NCBI RefSeq assembly: GCF_007994985.1
Contig: NZ_VOQF01000001.1
Location: 558,001 to 622,000 of the forward strand
Origin: Metabacillus litoralis
GTDB taxonomy: Bacteria; Bacillota; Bacilli; Bacillales; Bacillaceae
Direction of reading: 5' to 3'
Length of the DNA stretch: 64,000 nucleotides
Under the pieces are notes generated by a model that searched no databases, was not told the origin of the DNA, and saw nothing but the letters and a program-made list of their open reading frames with translations. Positions 44,281 to 53,338 of the stretch are shown piece after piece. Made by a program: the position numbers and the translations under genes. Position 1 is the first letter of the stretch; each line of letters begins with the position of its first letter.

Positions 44281-45270
44281 TTATGACTCCTTATTACTTA
44301 AATGTCTTCCACTGGAGAAAGTTCTAAAGATATCCTTAATAAAATATTCATAATCAAAACTTATCGCAATTGTATGAGTTGGATAATTTGCTAATTCTTT
44401 AAATGGTCTGAAATCACCTATACTAACCCCTCTGCATTCTCCGTTATCTGTATTAATTTTTACCGGTTTTTCTGTAAATTGAAATGAATTATTGTTGGTC
44501 ACGGCCCATATCGTTAATAAATCATGTAATGGACCCCCTTTGATGGATGGGTTTCTATTTTTATACCAATTTGAATAATAAGATATAATCGGCTCTAACA
44601 AGACTCCTACTGGATCATTTCTTTTTTGAAATATCGTGTTTAATTCTTGAATCATAGTTTCAGGTAATATTGCATACTCAGTTACGTTTAATGGAAAAAT
44701 CTTTGTATTTCGCGCATGTTTTAGTACTAAGTTCGCTGCATAATGATCACTATAAAAATTCGCCTCCGCTAGAGGTGAAGCGTTTCCCGGGTACAAAAAT
44801 GCACCACCCATCATATATATACTTTTAACAGTTGATAAAATATTTGGATATAAAACGACCGCTGTTGCAAGTGAAGTTAATCTTCCTATATTAACTACAA
44901 CTAATTCATTTTTATAACGATTAATGATCGTTAATATTTCATAGAAATTCTCAAGTTCAGTTGGAGGCAATTTTATTTTAGGAATAATTGGTCCAAGTCC
45001 GTATTCTCCATGTATCTCTGGATAATAGGTTGGAATCTCACCGGTAAGAGGGCGGTCTGCACCACTTATAATTGGCACCTCAAACAAGTTAGTCAAGTTT
45101 TGAATATATGTTGCTGTAACAAGTGCATTCTCTCTAGATATATTTCCATAGTCCACAACAACACCTACTATTTCTACCTCTTCGCTATAATAGGCATATA
45201 ATAAAGCTACAATATCATCAATACCAAAATCACCAATAAACAATACCTTCTGACTAATAGTTAACACCAC
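44281..45270 (-). CDS. inosine-uridine nucleoside hydrolase family protein
   Basis: A 329-residue ribohydrolase. The N-terminal metal motif is GDFGIDDIVAL, where the usual first Asp of DxDxGxDD is replaced; the remaining Asp residues are kept. HGEYGLG, MMGGAFLYPGN and GGPLHDLLT (metal Asp and catalytic His) are intact. It splits nucleosides to base and ribose. No ATG is near the start: GTG 45270 and GTG 45267 lie almost inside the AGGTGG site, and ATT 45258 is at the best spacing, so the true start is uncertain. Confidence 0.82.
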   Translation of the reverse strand: MVLTISQKVLFIGDFGIDDIVALLYAYYSEEVEIVGVVVDYGNISRENALVTATYIQNLTNLFEVPIISGADRPLTGEIPTYYPEIHGEYGLGPIIPKIKLPPTELENFYEILTIINRYKNELVVVNIGRLTSLATAVVLYPNILSTVKSIYMMGGAFLYPGNASPLAEANFYSDHYAANLVLKHARNTKIFPLNVTEYAILPETMIQELNTIFQKRNDPVGVLLEPIISYYSNWYKNRNPSIKGGPLHDLLTIWAVTNNNSFQFTEKPVKINTDNGECRGVSIGDFRPFKELANYPTHTIAISFDYEYFIKDIFRTFSSGRHLSNKES

Positions 45271-45565
45271 CTAAGGCCTAATCTTATTACTTATTATATG
45301 TTGTGTTTTTTGAATTCATTTCAACACATATGATCAAAAGGTAAAAAATGGGTATTTTTGAAGTACATGGGGAGTTAGCATTACCCTTCTTTATCGTAAT
45401 AAAATGGGATACATAAAAGCTCTATGCTGTGATAATAGCATTTATGAAGGTCTTGTTGCTTAAATTGTGTTAATAAGTATTCCGTAGGTAGCGGGACAGT
45501 ATCTTCCCTATGAAAAAAAATTTTAGATCTTATTTGATATGAAGTTAACAGAAAATTAAAGAGGC

Positions 45566-45606
45566 TGGGACTTAAGTATCTAAGCTAATGATAAACCCGA
45601 ATTATT
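45566..45606 (+). repeat. family C repeat, copy C1
   Basis: A 41-bp sequence starting TGGGACTTAAGTATCTAAGC and ending CCCGAATTATT. It matches the reverse complement of 26491-26531 at 36 of 41 positions. It is preceded by GAGGC, so the longer motif is GAGGCTGGGAC. Unlike C2, the second hairpin arm is missing. Confidence 0.65.
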
Positions 45607-45620
45607 AGCAAATAAATAAC

Positions 45621-45652
45621 CAACAAAAAAAAGGCCGCATAATAGCCGCCTT
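45621..45652 (-). terminator. intrinsic terminator of degV
   Basis: On the minus strand AAGGCGGC and GCGGCCTT pair with one mismatch around TATTAT and are followed by TTTTTT. Confidence 0.8.
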
Positions 45653-45654
45653 CT

Positions 45655-46497
45655 TTATTCTGCCATAAACATAAAGCCCACTGCACCTGGACCTGTGTGT
45701 GTTGAAATAACTGGGGTTGTAAATGATATATCAACTGTACAATTAGGATAGATATCATGTATTGCTTTTTTTAGGTTTGAAGCATATTCATAAGCATCAG
45801 CATGAGCAATTCCAACAGCCTTAACAGTTTTTCCTTTAACAGCTTCTGCAAACTGTTTGGCTAAATATTTAATTGCTTGAGATTGGCTTCTTACTTTTGC
45901 AACAGGAGTATATACACCATCTTGCAGACTGGCAATTGGCTTAATGTTTAATAATGAACCAATCATCGCCTTACCTCTCCCTATGCGACCACCCTTTACA
46001 AGATTATCAAGTGTATCTACTGCAACAAACAAAGATGTATGTTTTCTAATCTCTTCAATTCTATCAAGAATCTCCTGTTTAGAAGAACCATTTTGCGCCA
46101 TTTTAGCAGCTTCTAAAACTTGGTAACTTAAAGCCTTAGATATATACATTGAATCAATCACTGTAACATCAGCATCTGTCATTTGTGCTGCTCCTTGAGC
46201 AGATTGGACTGTTCCACTCATTCCTTTGGTCATATGGATTGATATAATGGAACTACCATCTTTACTAAGCTCCTCATAAACTTCAAGGAATTGTCCACTA
46301 GGAGGCTGTGAGCTCTTAGGAAGCTCTTTTGCTGCCTTCATCATATTAATAAATTCATCTGGCATAAGATCTACACCATCTGTATATGTATTATTTTCAA
46401 TGGTAATAGATAAAGGAACAACTATTACATTGTGGCTATCTAATATATCTTTACTAATATCAATTGTCGAGTCTGTTACAATTCTAATGTTACTCAA
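45655..46497 (-). CDS. degV: DegV-family fatty-acid-binding protein
   Basis: A 280-residue protein of the DegV family, which binds fatty acids; in fatty-acid kinases (FakB) it presents the acyl chain to FakA for phosphorylation. Recognisable parts are IVTDSTIDIS, KSSQPPSGQFLEVYEEL, SIHMTKGMSGTVQSA and the C-terminal HTGPGAVG. It starts with TTG 46497 after AAGGATG. It is inserted between ypmQ and ypmP relative to B. subtilis. Which acyl chain it binds is unknown. Confidence 0.88.
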   Translation of the reverse strand: MSNIRIVTDSTIDISKDILDSHNVIVVPLSITIENNTYTDGVDLMPDEFINMMKAAKELPKSSQPPSGQFLEVYEELSKDGSSIISIHMTKGMSGTVQSAQGAAQMTDADVTVIDSMYISKALSYQVLEAAKMAQNGSSKQEILDRIEEIRKHTSLFVAVDTLDNLVKGGRIGRGKAMIGSLLNIKPIASLQDGVYTPVAKVRSQSQAIKYLAKQFAEAVKGKTVKAVGIAHADAYEYASNLKKAIHDIYPNCTVDISFTTPVISTHTGPGAVGFMFMAE

Positions 46498-46644
46498 GAT
46501 ATCACATCCTTAAAATACTATCCTCTATTATACAGTCAATTCAGAATCATTCAATCAATATTATCAAAAGTAAAACGGAAATTGAAGAAATCTTTATTAT
46601 TTTATCCATGAAAAGTTTGTAAATACACAGAGTTGATAGTTTAT

Positions 46645-46676
46645 CAAAAAAAAGAACCCAGTAATGCTCTGGATTC
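46645..46676 (-). terminator. intrinsic terminator of ypmP
   Basis: On the minus strand GAATCCAG and CTGGGTTC (one G-U) pair around AGCATTA and are followed by eight T residues. Confidence 0.82.
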
Positions 46677-46688
46677 CATAAATAATAG

Positions 46689-46940
46689 TTATGCATTGTA
46701 CTTTAATATTGTAGCACCAAATAATGCCTCATAATCAGGCCATTTCAATACTTTCTTTAAATAATCTTTAAATGAGTAAATACTTTTAGGTTGTTTTTGA
46801 GAATATATCGTTGATAAAAATTTCTGTAAACGGATTTGAAGCATGAAACGATACTTGTTATCTTCCTCCAATACAGGAATATCTGTAATCTTTACCTTCT
46901 GTCCATTAATTAACTTGAACTCTAGGCTCTTGAATAACAC
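46689..46940 (-). CDS. ypmP: YpmP (DUF2535)
   Basis: An 83-residue protein, the same length as B. subtilis YpmP, starting MLFKSLEFKLINGQKVKIT and containing SIYSFKDYLKKVLKWPDYE. Start GTG 46940 after AGAGGA. It lies downstream of ilvA as in B. subtilis and has its own terminator. Function unknown. Confidence 0.88.
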   Translation of the reverse strand: MLFKSLEFKLINGQKVKITDIPVLEEDNKYRFMLQIRLQKFLSTIYSQKQPKSIYSFKDYLKKVLKWPDYEALFGATILKYNA

Positions 46941-47059
46941 TTTATCAATCCTCTTTTTTTACCCGTTTCTTATATTATAACCCATTTTTCAAGGATTGTA
47001 TGTCTAAATATGTCGGCATTATTTTTTTTTGAAAAAATATTATATATGTCTTTTAGAAA

Positions 47060-47219
47060 GGCTGTATTCGCAAACTTTGTTGCTTTTATATACTCGATAT
47101 ATCAGCACAGTAGTAAGTCTAGTGACATCTTTTCTTCATAAAATGGTAGCTTTATATGTGAAAATACACTGTCACGACTGTATATTTTGTTACATAGAAC
47201 AATTATTCAGAAAAGAGTC
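47060..47219 (-). mobile_element. family A miniature element, copy A3 (about 160 bp, divergent)
   Basis: Read on the plus strand it starts GGCTGTATTCGCAAACTTTG and ends TTCAGAAAAGAGTC, the reverse orientation of A1 and A2. The ends and the middle word AAGTCTAGTGACATCTTTTC match; other parts have diverged. It ends three bases beyond the ilvA stop codon. Flanking bases TTTAGAAA and TTATCAAA agree at five of eight positions only. Confidence 0.65.
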
Positions 47220-47222
47220 TTA

Positions 47223-48491
47223 TCAAATAAGTAGAGAAAATAAATTGCTATCTTTATTTACTTCTGTATAATAAAAACCTTTTTTCTTCATTCGTTGAAG
47301 AAGTGGTTGATAATCTTCTCTTTGCTTAAGCTCAATACCGACTAGTGCTGGTCCCTGATCTTTATTGTTCTTTTTTGTATATTCAAAACGACTAATATCA
47401 TCGTTAGCTCCTAGTACTTCATCAAGAAATTCTCTTAATGCACCTGCTCGCTGTGGGAAATTCACAATAAAATAGTGCTGTAATCCTTCATAAATCATTG
47501 AACGTTCTTTAATTTCCTGCATTCTGCCAATATCATTATTACCACCACTAACCACACATACGATATTTTTCCCTTTAATTCTATCACTTAGAAAATCTAG
47601 AGCAGCTATTGACATTGCGCCAGCAGGTTCTGCCACAATTGCATTTTCGTTATATAATTCTAGAATCGTTGTACAAATTTTCCCCTCTGGAACAAGCAGA
47701 ACATCTTCAACAACATCTCTAATAATAGAAAAGGTTTTATCACCAATCTTTTTCACTGCTGCACCATCTACGAATTTATCTATCTTATCAAGAGTAATGA
47801 CCTTATCTTCTAATCGAGAGTTATATAAAGCTGGTGCTCCTTCTGGTTCAACACCAATCATTTTTGTATGAGGAGATATTGAGTTGAAATATGTTCCAAC
47901 ACCAGAAAGTAAGCCTCCACCACCAACACTTGCAACAACATAATCGATTTCTACATCTGTATCATTTAATATTTCGACAGCAACAGTCCCTTGACCTGCA
48001 ATAACATCAAAATCATCAAAAGGATGAATAAATGCACGTTGTTCTTGTTCACTGCTTGCAACTGCTTTTTGATAAGCATCATCAAATGTATCTCCAGCCA
48101 AAATGATCTCAACATACTCTTTGCCAAATAACTCAACTTGAGAAACCTTCTGACGAGGTGTGGTAGAAGGCATGAAGATCTTTCCATGGATTTTAAGTTG
48201 TTTACATGAATACGCAACACCTTGTGCGTGGTTTCCAGCACTAGCACAAACAATTCCGTTCTTTGTTTGTTCAGTACTTAATTGCTTAATTTTATTAAAT
48301 GCTCCACGTATCTTAAAGGATCTGACAACTTGTAAATCTTCTCGTTTAAGATAAATATTACACTGATATTTATCAGATAATTGTTCGTTTCTTTGAAGTG
48401 GTGTGTGTGTTACAACATCTTTTAACAGATGATGTGCTTTTAAGATATCTTCTACATAAACATTCTCTACATCATTTATCATTTGTTTCAT
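47223..48491 (-). CDS. ilvA: threonine deaminase (biosynthetic)
   Basis: A 422-residue PLP enzyme converting threonine to 2-oxobutyrate for isoleucine synthesis; length equals B. subtilis IlvA. The PLP lysine is Lys60 in RSFKIRGAFNKI, the phosphate loop is GGGGLLSG and the catalytic domain is followed by one ACT-like regulatory domain (about 335-420). ATG at 48491 has AAAGGG at eight bases; the frame is open to 48509. A weak CodY-like word (AATATTCTAAATTTA, 48542-48556) lies upstream. Element A3 abuts its 3' end, and no separate terminator is seen there. Confidence 0.93.
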   Translation of the reverse strand: MKQMINDVENVYVEDILKAHHLLKDVVTHTPLQRNEQLSDKYQCNIYLKREDLQVVRSFKIRGAFNKIKQLSTEQTKNGIVCASAGNHAQGVAYSCKQLKIHGKIFMPSTTPRQKVSQVELFGKEYVEIILAGDTFDDAYQKAVASSEQEQRAFIHPFDDFDVIAGQGTVAVEILNDTDVEIDYVVASVGGGGLLSGVGTYFNSISPHTKMIGVEPEGAPALYNSRLEDKVITLDKIDKFVDGAAVKKIGDKTFSIIRDVVEDVLLVPEGKICTTILELYNENAIVAEPAGAMSIAALDFLSDRIKGKNIVCVVSGGNNDIGRMQEIKERSMIYEGLQHYFIVNFPQRAGALREFLDEVLGANDDISRFEYTKKNNKDQGPALVGIELKQREDYQPLLQRMKKKGFYYTEVNKDSNLFSLLI

Positions 48492-48649
48492 TGTCACGAC
48501 CCTTTCCAAATGCTTGCTTGTTAATTTGAAATTATATCACGAATATTCTAAATTTAAAGGTAATATCTAAAATTTTTACAGAAATTTAAAATGTAAGGGC
48601 TCACATAAAAGAAAAAAAATAAGTCAAACTAAATTCGAGGTGATAATTA

Positions 48650-48886
48650 ATGGAATTTGAACTTAAAAATAAAAATGGAGCAATACCCTGTTTAGTGGTA
48701 GCAGACTACGATAACGGTCGTTTTATGATTAGAGAAGAGGATACAAGTGGTGAAATTTTTAATGATCCGACCACCATGCTTTCATGGATTGAAAAAAATT
48801 GGAATAGTAAAGACTTCGAGGATGAAATGCTATATAGTAAGATGGTCGCCAGTCTAGAACAAATAGCACATGAGGAAAGCACTTAA
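48650..48886 (+). CDS. small conserved-looking protein of unknown function
   Basis: A 78-residue soluble acidic protein starting MEFELKNKNGAIPCLVVADY. It has a beta-rich N-terminal half and helical C-terminal half. GAGGTGAT lies at good spacing before the ATG. Divergent from ilvA. Family not recognised. Confidence 0.65.
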   Translation: MEFELKNKNGAIPCLVVADYDNGRFMIREEDTSGEIFNDPTTMLSWIEKNWNSKDFEDEMLYSKMVASLEQIAHEEST

Positions 48887-49090
48887 AAATGATTATAATA
48901 TAATTGATGCTTTCTTCCATAATTGTATAATCTCCTAATCAAAAATCTGAGATTTGGAAGAAAGCTTTCTATAAGTTATCATTAGCTATTTATTGATGGT
49001 ATAATAAAAAAAGATTTGAAGTCTAAACATTTAATTTACTAATAAATACAATTAATAGTTTTAGAGATTGCTTTTTGAAAGGAGAAATAA

Positions 49091-49738
49091 ATGGCTAATA
49101 CACACACATTTTCTAAAGGTGAAGAGATAGCAAATTCAATTACACACGGTATTGGCGGACTATTAAGCATAGCTGGATTAGTCCTTTTGATCGTTTTCTC
49201 GTCTCTATACGGTACACCTTGGCATGTTGTAAGCTTTACCTTATTTGGGGTAACAATGGTGTTACTATATACATCTTCAACACTAGTCCATAGCTTCCCT
49301 GCAGGAAAAGCAAAGGATGTATTTGAAATATTAGATCATTCAGCAATTTATTTCTTTATTGCTGGTACTTACACCCCGTTTTTGTTTATAGCTGTCAAGG
49401 GTTGGCTTGGTTGGACTTTATTTGGTATAGTCTGGGGATTAGCAATTGGTGGTACGGTATTCAAATCATTTTTCGTTAAAAAATACCTCTTTTTCTCAAC
49501 AGTTATGTATGTTGTTATGGGATGGTTAATTGTTTTTGCTTGGGGACCAATTGTTACAAGCGTGGCTGTAAATGGAGTTGTGCTTCTTGTAATTGGTGGT
49601 GTTTTATACACAATTGGAGCTGTATTTTATGTTTGGCGTGCTTTTAAATATCATCATGCAGTATGGCATCTTTTCGTACTAGCAGGCACGATCCTCCATT
49701 TTTTTGCTGTCATTCTATATCTCCTTCCCATAAAATAG
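49091..49738 (+). CDS. yplQ: hemolysin III-family membrane protein YplQ
   Basis: A 215-residue protein with seven membrane segments, of the hemolysin III/PAQR family. Conserved sites are EEIANSITHGIGG, the Ser/Asp/His zinc-site segments (LVHSFP, DHSAIYFFIAGTYTP) and the C-terminal HAVWHLFVLAGTILHFF. Family members are proposed zinc-dependent membrane hydrolases. AAAGGAG precedes the ATG. Position between ilvA and dfrA matches B. subtilis yplQ. Confidence 0.9.
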   Translation: MANTHTFSKGEEIANSITHGIGGLLSIAGLVLLIVFSSLYGTPWHVVSFTLFGVTMVLLYTSSTLVHSFPAGKAKDVFEILDHSAIYFFIAGTYTPFLFIAVKGWLGWTLFGIVWGLAIGGTVFKSFFVKKYLFFSTVMYVVMGWLIVFAWGPIVTSVAVNGVVLLVIGGVLYTIGAVFYVWRAFKYHHAVWHLFVLAGTILHFFAVILYLLPIK

Positions 49739-49814
49739 TAAACTAGCAGGTTAATTAATGCGGAATTTTTATACGAGGAACTTGTGAAATATATAATTAA
49801 AAACAGCTAAAATA

Positions 49815-49855
49815 AAAAGAGGTAACACATGAGTTTAATCATTGTTACCTCTTTT
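49815..49855. terminator. bidirectional terminator between yplQ and dfrA
   Basis: AAAAGAGGTAAC and GTTACCTCTTTT form a twelve-base-pair stem with a 17-base loop between the convergent genes. Confidence 0.85.
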
Positions 49856-49887
49856 GGCTGTTACTGTACACAAATTTTAGAGCTTAA

Positions 49888-50379
49888 TTATTTATTAATT
49901 TTCTGATATACAACAAAATCAAATTCATATGGATTTTTCATATCCTTTATTCCTGACTCTACTGAAACAGTTTCCCAGTCCGTGTCCTTTAGCTGTGGGA
50001 AAAATGTATCTCCTTCAAAATTATGATGAATATGTGTCATATACAGTCTATCAGAATACGGTAAGATTTCTTTAAATATCTCTGCTCCACCAATAACAAA
50101 GATGTTTTCATCTGTATTCTTTGATAGTTCAAGAAGTTCTTCTATTGAGTGTAAAACTTTGCAGGCATCCATTTTATAAGAGCGATTCCTTGTTAAAATA
50201 ATATTCTCTCTTCCTGGTAAGGGTCTTCCGATGGATTCATATGTTTTACGCCCCATCACAATTTTATGATTCATTGTCATTCGCTTGAAATAAGCTAAAT
50301 CTTGAGGTATATGCCAAGGTAATTGATTGTCTTTACCAATTAAGCGATTTTCATCCATTGCAACAATTAGGGAAATCAA
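49888..50379 (-). CDS. dfrA: dihydrofolate reductase
   Basis: A 163-residue enzyme reducing dihydrofolate to tetrahydrofolate with NADPH. Motifs are [28 protein letters not shown] (here read as [11 protein letters not shown] and LPWHIPQDL), [16 protein letters not shown] and FVIGGAEIF. The active-site acid is Asp27-like in the QDL segment. Its ATG overlaps the thyB stop by four bases. It regenerates the cofactor that ThyB oxidises. Confidence 0.96.
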   Translation of the reverse strand: MISLIVAMDENRLIGKDNQLPWHIPQDLAYFKRMTMNHKIVMGRKTYESIGRPLPGRENIILTRNRSYKMDACKVLHSIEELLELSKNTDENIFVIGGAEIFKEILPYSDRLYMTHIHHNFEGDTFFPQLKDTDWETVSVESGIKDMKNPYEFDFVVYQKINK

Positions 50380-51170
50380 ACACTAACAGCTCCTTTTATA
50401 TGTGGATGTGGATGATAATTTTCAAATGTAAAGTCATCAAAAGTAAAATCAAATAGTGAGTTAACTTGTTTATTAATTTTTAATGTAGGCAAAGTATGTG
50501 GCTCTCTTTTTAATTGTTCATTTATTTGATCAAGATGGTTCGTATAAATATGAACATCACCAAATGTATGAACAAAATCACCTACCTCAAGGTTTGTTGC
50601 TTGTGCCATCATGTGAACTAATAATGCATACGAAGCAATATTAAATGGTACTCCCAAAAACACATCTGCTGAACGCTGATAAAGTTGTAGTGATAATTTT
50701 CCCTCCGCAACATAAAATTGAAAAAGACAATGACATGGAGGAAGAGCCATATGATCAACATCAGAAACATTCCAAGCAGACACAATTAATCTTCTTGAGT
50801 CCGGATTGTTTTTAATTTGGTTTACAACATTTGAAATTTGATCAATTGTTTTACCATCACTTGTAGGCCAAGATCTCCATTGATGACCATATACAGGGCC
50901 TAGTTCACCATTCTCATCAGCCCACTCATTCCAAATTCGCACACCATTTTCTTGAAGATACTTAATATTAGTATCACCTTTAAGAAACCATAATAGTTCA
51001 TGAATAATTGATTTAGTATGGAGCTTTTTAGTAGTCATTAATGGAAATCCATCTTGAAGGTTAAATCTCATTTGGTAGCCGAACGAACTTATAGTACCTG
51101 TACCTGTTCGATCTTCCTTTTTGACTCCGTTATCAAGTACATGCTTACATAATTCTAAGTATTGCTTCAT
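50376..51170 (-). CDS. thyB: thymidylate synthase (ThyA-type, ThyB)
   Basis: A 264-residue enzyme, the standard length, methylating dUMP with methylenetetrahydrofolate. The catalytic Cys is in [13 protein letters not shown], with DRTGTGT near the N-terminus, RRLIVSAWN phosphate-binding and [11 protein letters not shown]-terminal motifs. The ATG at 51170 is used; the frame opens at a GTG at 51182. It overlaps dfrA by four bases in the usual thyB-dfrA operon. Confidence 0.96.
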   Translation of the reverse strand: MKQYLELCKHVLDNGVKKEDRTGTGTISSFGYQMRFNLQDGFPLMTTKKLHTKSIIHELLWFLKGDTNIKYLQENGVRIWNEWADENGELGPVYGHQWRSWPTSDGKTIDQISNVVNQIKNNPDSRRLIVSAWNVSDVDHMALPPCHCLFQFYVAEGKLSLQLYQRSADVFLGVPFNIASYALLVHMMAQATNLEVGDFVHTFGDVHIYTNHLDQINEQLKREPHTLPTLKINKQVNSLFDFTFDDFTFENYHPHPHIKGAVSV

Positions 51171-51215
51171 CGTTTCTAACACTTCCCTTATTTAGTACTC
51201 CATGTATTTTAACAT

Positions 51216-51959
51216 CTAGTAATCTGCTTGCCCATAATAACTATTATTAACTTGCTCTGCTGCAATTTTTTCTAACGATTGTATATATTTAAATGTTAAG
51301 GGTGCTTCTTGTTTTAAAAAATCATGCGTTTCATCATTATGGTAAAACATCGCAAACGTTTCAGCAAAATATTCTTCAGGAAAATTAATAAAATAATCTC
51401 TAAAAGGAAATAACCATTTGACCTCTTGCTTCCATATATTAATAAATACAGGATCTAATCGAATATAGTGAAAAACATGACGATCAATAGCATGGGCAAA
51501 TTCATGTAACTCTAATGATACCGAACCATGGCCATTTCCAAATTCACTATGCCCAATCTTCGCATATACCACTCTATTGTCACTCATTCCAGGAACTTTG
51601 TCCCAATATGAATCCGTTTCATCGTAACCCCTTGGCTTACTACTTTTTAAGCTGCTAAGTCCAGGTTGATTAGTTAGTGATCCAGTAAATAGTTTAATTT
51701 GTATACTTTCTTTCGCTGCAAGATATAAAATATTACCATCTACTTTTTCAAGGTTTTTAATCATCTTTATCGCATCTTTTTCTTCAAATGAACTAGTTGG
51801 CAAAAAAACTAGTTCTTTTAATATAGGTTTAGATAAAGCAAGATCAGTATCCCTAAATTCGTAGTCTGATAACGGTATCCCTTTTGGAAAAGCAATTGCT
51901 AAATGATAAAAGGATACACACAAGCCCAAAATAATTAGAAAAAAAAGAGTCCTTCTCAT
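51216..51959 (-). CDS. secreted M34-type zinc metallopeptidase (anthrax lethal factor/PPEP-like)
   Basis: A 247-residue exported protein: signal peptide about 1-24 (MRRTLFFLIILGLCVSFYH), then an ATLF-like domain. The zinc motif is HEFAH at 152-156, followed by AID, and the third-ligand region is PEEYFAETF at 194-202, then EAPLTFKYIQSLEKI, which recalls the end of anthrax lethal factor. Related small secreted enzymes are the Pro-Pro endopeptidases of Clostridioides and Paenibacillus. ATG at 51959 has GAGGGG at eight bases. It lies between thyB and ypjP, where B. subtilis has no such gene that I know of. Confidence 0.8.
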   Translation of the reverse strand: MRRTLFFLIILGLCVSFYHLAIAFPKGIPLSDYEFRDTDLALSKPILKELVFLPTSSFEEKDAIKMIKNLEKVDGNILYLAAKESIQIKLFTGSLTNQPGLSSLKSSKPRGYDETDSYWDKVPGMSDNRVVYAKIGHSEFGNGHGSVSLELHEFAHAIDRHVFHYIRLDPVFINIWKQEVKWLFPFRDYFINFPEEYFAETFAMFYHNDETHDFLKQEAPLTFKYIQSLEKIAAEQVNNSYYGQADY

Positions 51960-52420
51960 GGTGTAATCCCCTCGTTGTTTAAAGGAATATGATAAAGTTA
52001 TTAATCGTAAGAAATCTAGTAATATCAATCATAACATATCTAGTAAAAACCATCTAGACAACTACAAATATTGGAATATATCAATTACGTAATTTCTAGT
52101 TTTTCTTTTAATAGGCTCTGTTTAACTTTGCTGTTGATTTCCGTTATAGCCAATCGCTTTCCCGGAAAAAAAATGAAGTTCGTTTTTTCCCGTTTCTCAA
52201 ACCGAGAGTACCCTATATTTCTCCCAATCAACAAAGTGCAGAAAATCAAAATTAAGTTTATTAGTAAAGCCCTATATAAAAAAGGTCAGCTACTTTCTCT
52301 CAATCTAAATTAGTTCAACAACTAAACTAATTTATAAGGGAAAATAACTAACCTAAGAAGATTATTTTCGTAGTAAAGATATTTTTAAACCAATAAACTA
52401 TACTCTAGTAAATACAAATA
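51960..52420. other. intergenic region with element B3
   Basis: About 460 bases upstream of the metallopeptidase gene and downstream of ypjP. It contains copy B3 of the family B repeat and otherwise A+T-rich sequence. The open frame at 52071-52313 runs across the repeat and has no ribosome binding site. Confidence 0.55.
52114..52172 (+). repeat. family B repeat, copy B3 (left part)
   Basis: Starts GGCTCTGTTTAACTTTGCTG and runs to TTTCCCGGAAAA, the best preserved copy of the family B left end. A degenerate right end may lie at 52240-52272 (AGTTTATTAGTAAAGCCC), but no flanking duplication was found. Confidence 0.6.
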
Positions 52421-53029
52421 CTAATGAACAGACTGCCAATTTGGTGGTGTATTTTTATTCCAGTATATACTACCTAGATCTTTATGAGACTGAAATGAGT
52501 CATGGTACGTATGATAATGGAAGTTAAACCAGTAACCCTCTAATGGTTTATTTTCTCGACGCACATGAAATCTTAAAACATCCTGTCCTGTTTCAACATT
52601 GTAAATATGAAAAATTTTCTCACCTTTACCAGCTGAAGGCTTTGAGATCGCTAATTGTTCAAATTGTTCGTCTGCTTCTACATTTAAATAATACGTAATA
52701 ACTTCTTCCATTTTCGGGAAAATAACTTGTTTAAATTCATCTTCAATCACAACAGAGATTTTATCTCCAAATTTAAGAAATGATTTTTGCTCTGCCTCAG
52801 AAATAAAATTTGTCAAAAACTGCTCTTTAGTAAGTGAGAATTGATCATCATCTAAACTTTGTAACTCAGCGGATAAAGCGTTATCAATTTCTCCATTAGA
52901 AAACGTAGCTTTTGAAAGGTTATCTTCAGAAGGCTTATCTTCTACCGCAAGTGATGCTGGTGGTGTTACAAGTCCAAAGGTTGCGATCGAAAATAGAATA
53001 ACAAGTGATTTTTTCATCCATTTATTCAT
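52421..53029 (-). CDS. ypjP: YpjP family exported protein
   Basis: A 202-residue protein with a signal peptide (MNKWMKKSLVILFSIATFG, cleavage after a PPASLA-like stretch near 28). A conserved C-terminus reads WFNFHYHTYHDSFQSHKDLG and NTPPNW. Length and position match B. subtilis YpjP. The His-rich motif might bind metal, but function is unknown. ATG at 53029 follows GGAAG; the frame is open to 53047. Confidence 0.82.
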   Translation of the reverse strand: MNKWMKKSLVILFSIATFGLVTPPASLAVEDKPSEDNLSKATFSNGEIDNALSAELQSLDDDQFSLTKEQFLTNFISEAEQKSFLKFGDKISVVIEDEFKQVIFPKMEEVITYYLNVEADEQFEQLAISKPSAGKGEKIFHIYNVETGQDVLRFHVRRENKPLEGYWFNFHYHTYHDSFQSHKDLGSIYWNKNTPPNWQSVH

Positions 53030-53338
53030 AGGATTACTTCCTTCCAAACAATACTAATTTATTAATATTCTAACATATAGAAATGAGAAATTGTATAACA
53101 AAATTGTTACAATTGCCTAGTAAAGCAGATATCAAAAATGGGTGACCATACCAGACGAAAAAGCTCTTAGAACCTTGGGAATTAAAAGTCTTTTACCAGA
53201 TAAACAAGGCATTTAGCAACCCACTTTAAGAAAAGAGCTACAAATAAAAAAACGAAAGCCCTTTTAATAGCCAGTAAAAACGTTTAAAATAAGAGTACAT
53301 ATAATTATTTACTGATAAGTTCTAGGAGGGGTAATAAC
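53030..53338. other. intergenic region upstream of ypjP
   Basis: About 310 bases without an ORF. A stretch at 53165-53245 begins AAAGCTCTT and ends AAGAAAAGAGCT, so its borders are inverted; this may be a decayed miniature element, but the interior does not match families A or B. Confidence 0.4.

Larger units (their letters stand above)
45271..45654. other. intergenic region with family C repeat and degV terminator
   Basis: Between the nucleoside hydrolase and degV genes lie about 380 bases. They hold copy C1 of the 41-bp repeat, the degV terminator, and an unexplained stretch (45480-45525) with GGTAGCGGGACAGTATCTTC that stands out as less A+T rich. Confidence 0.5.

Noticed and set aside
52071-52313. 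80-codon plus-strand frame
   Set aside because: It runs through repeat B3 and lacks a ribosome binding site.
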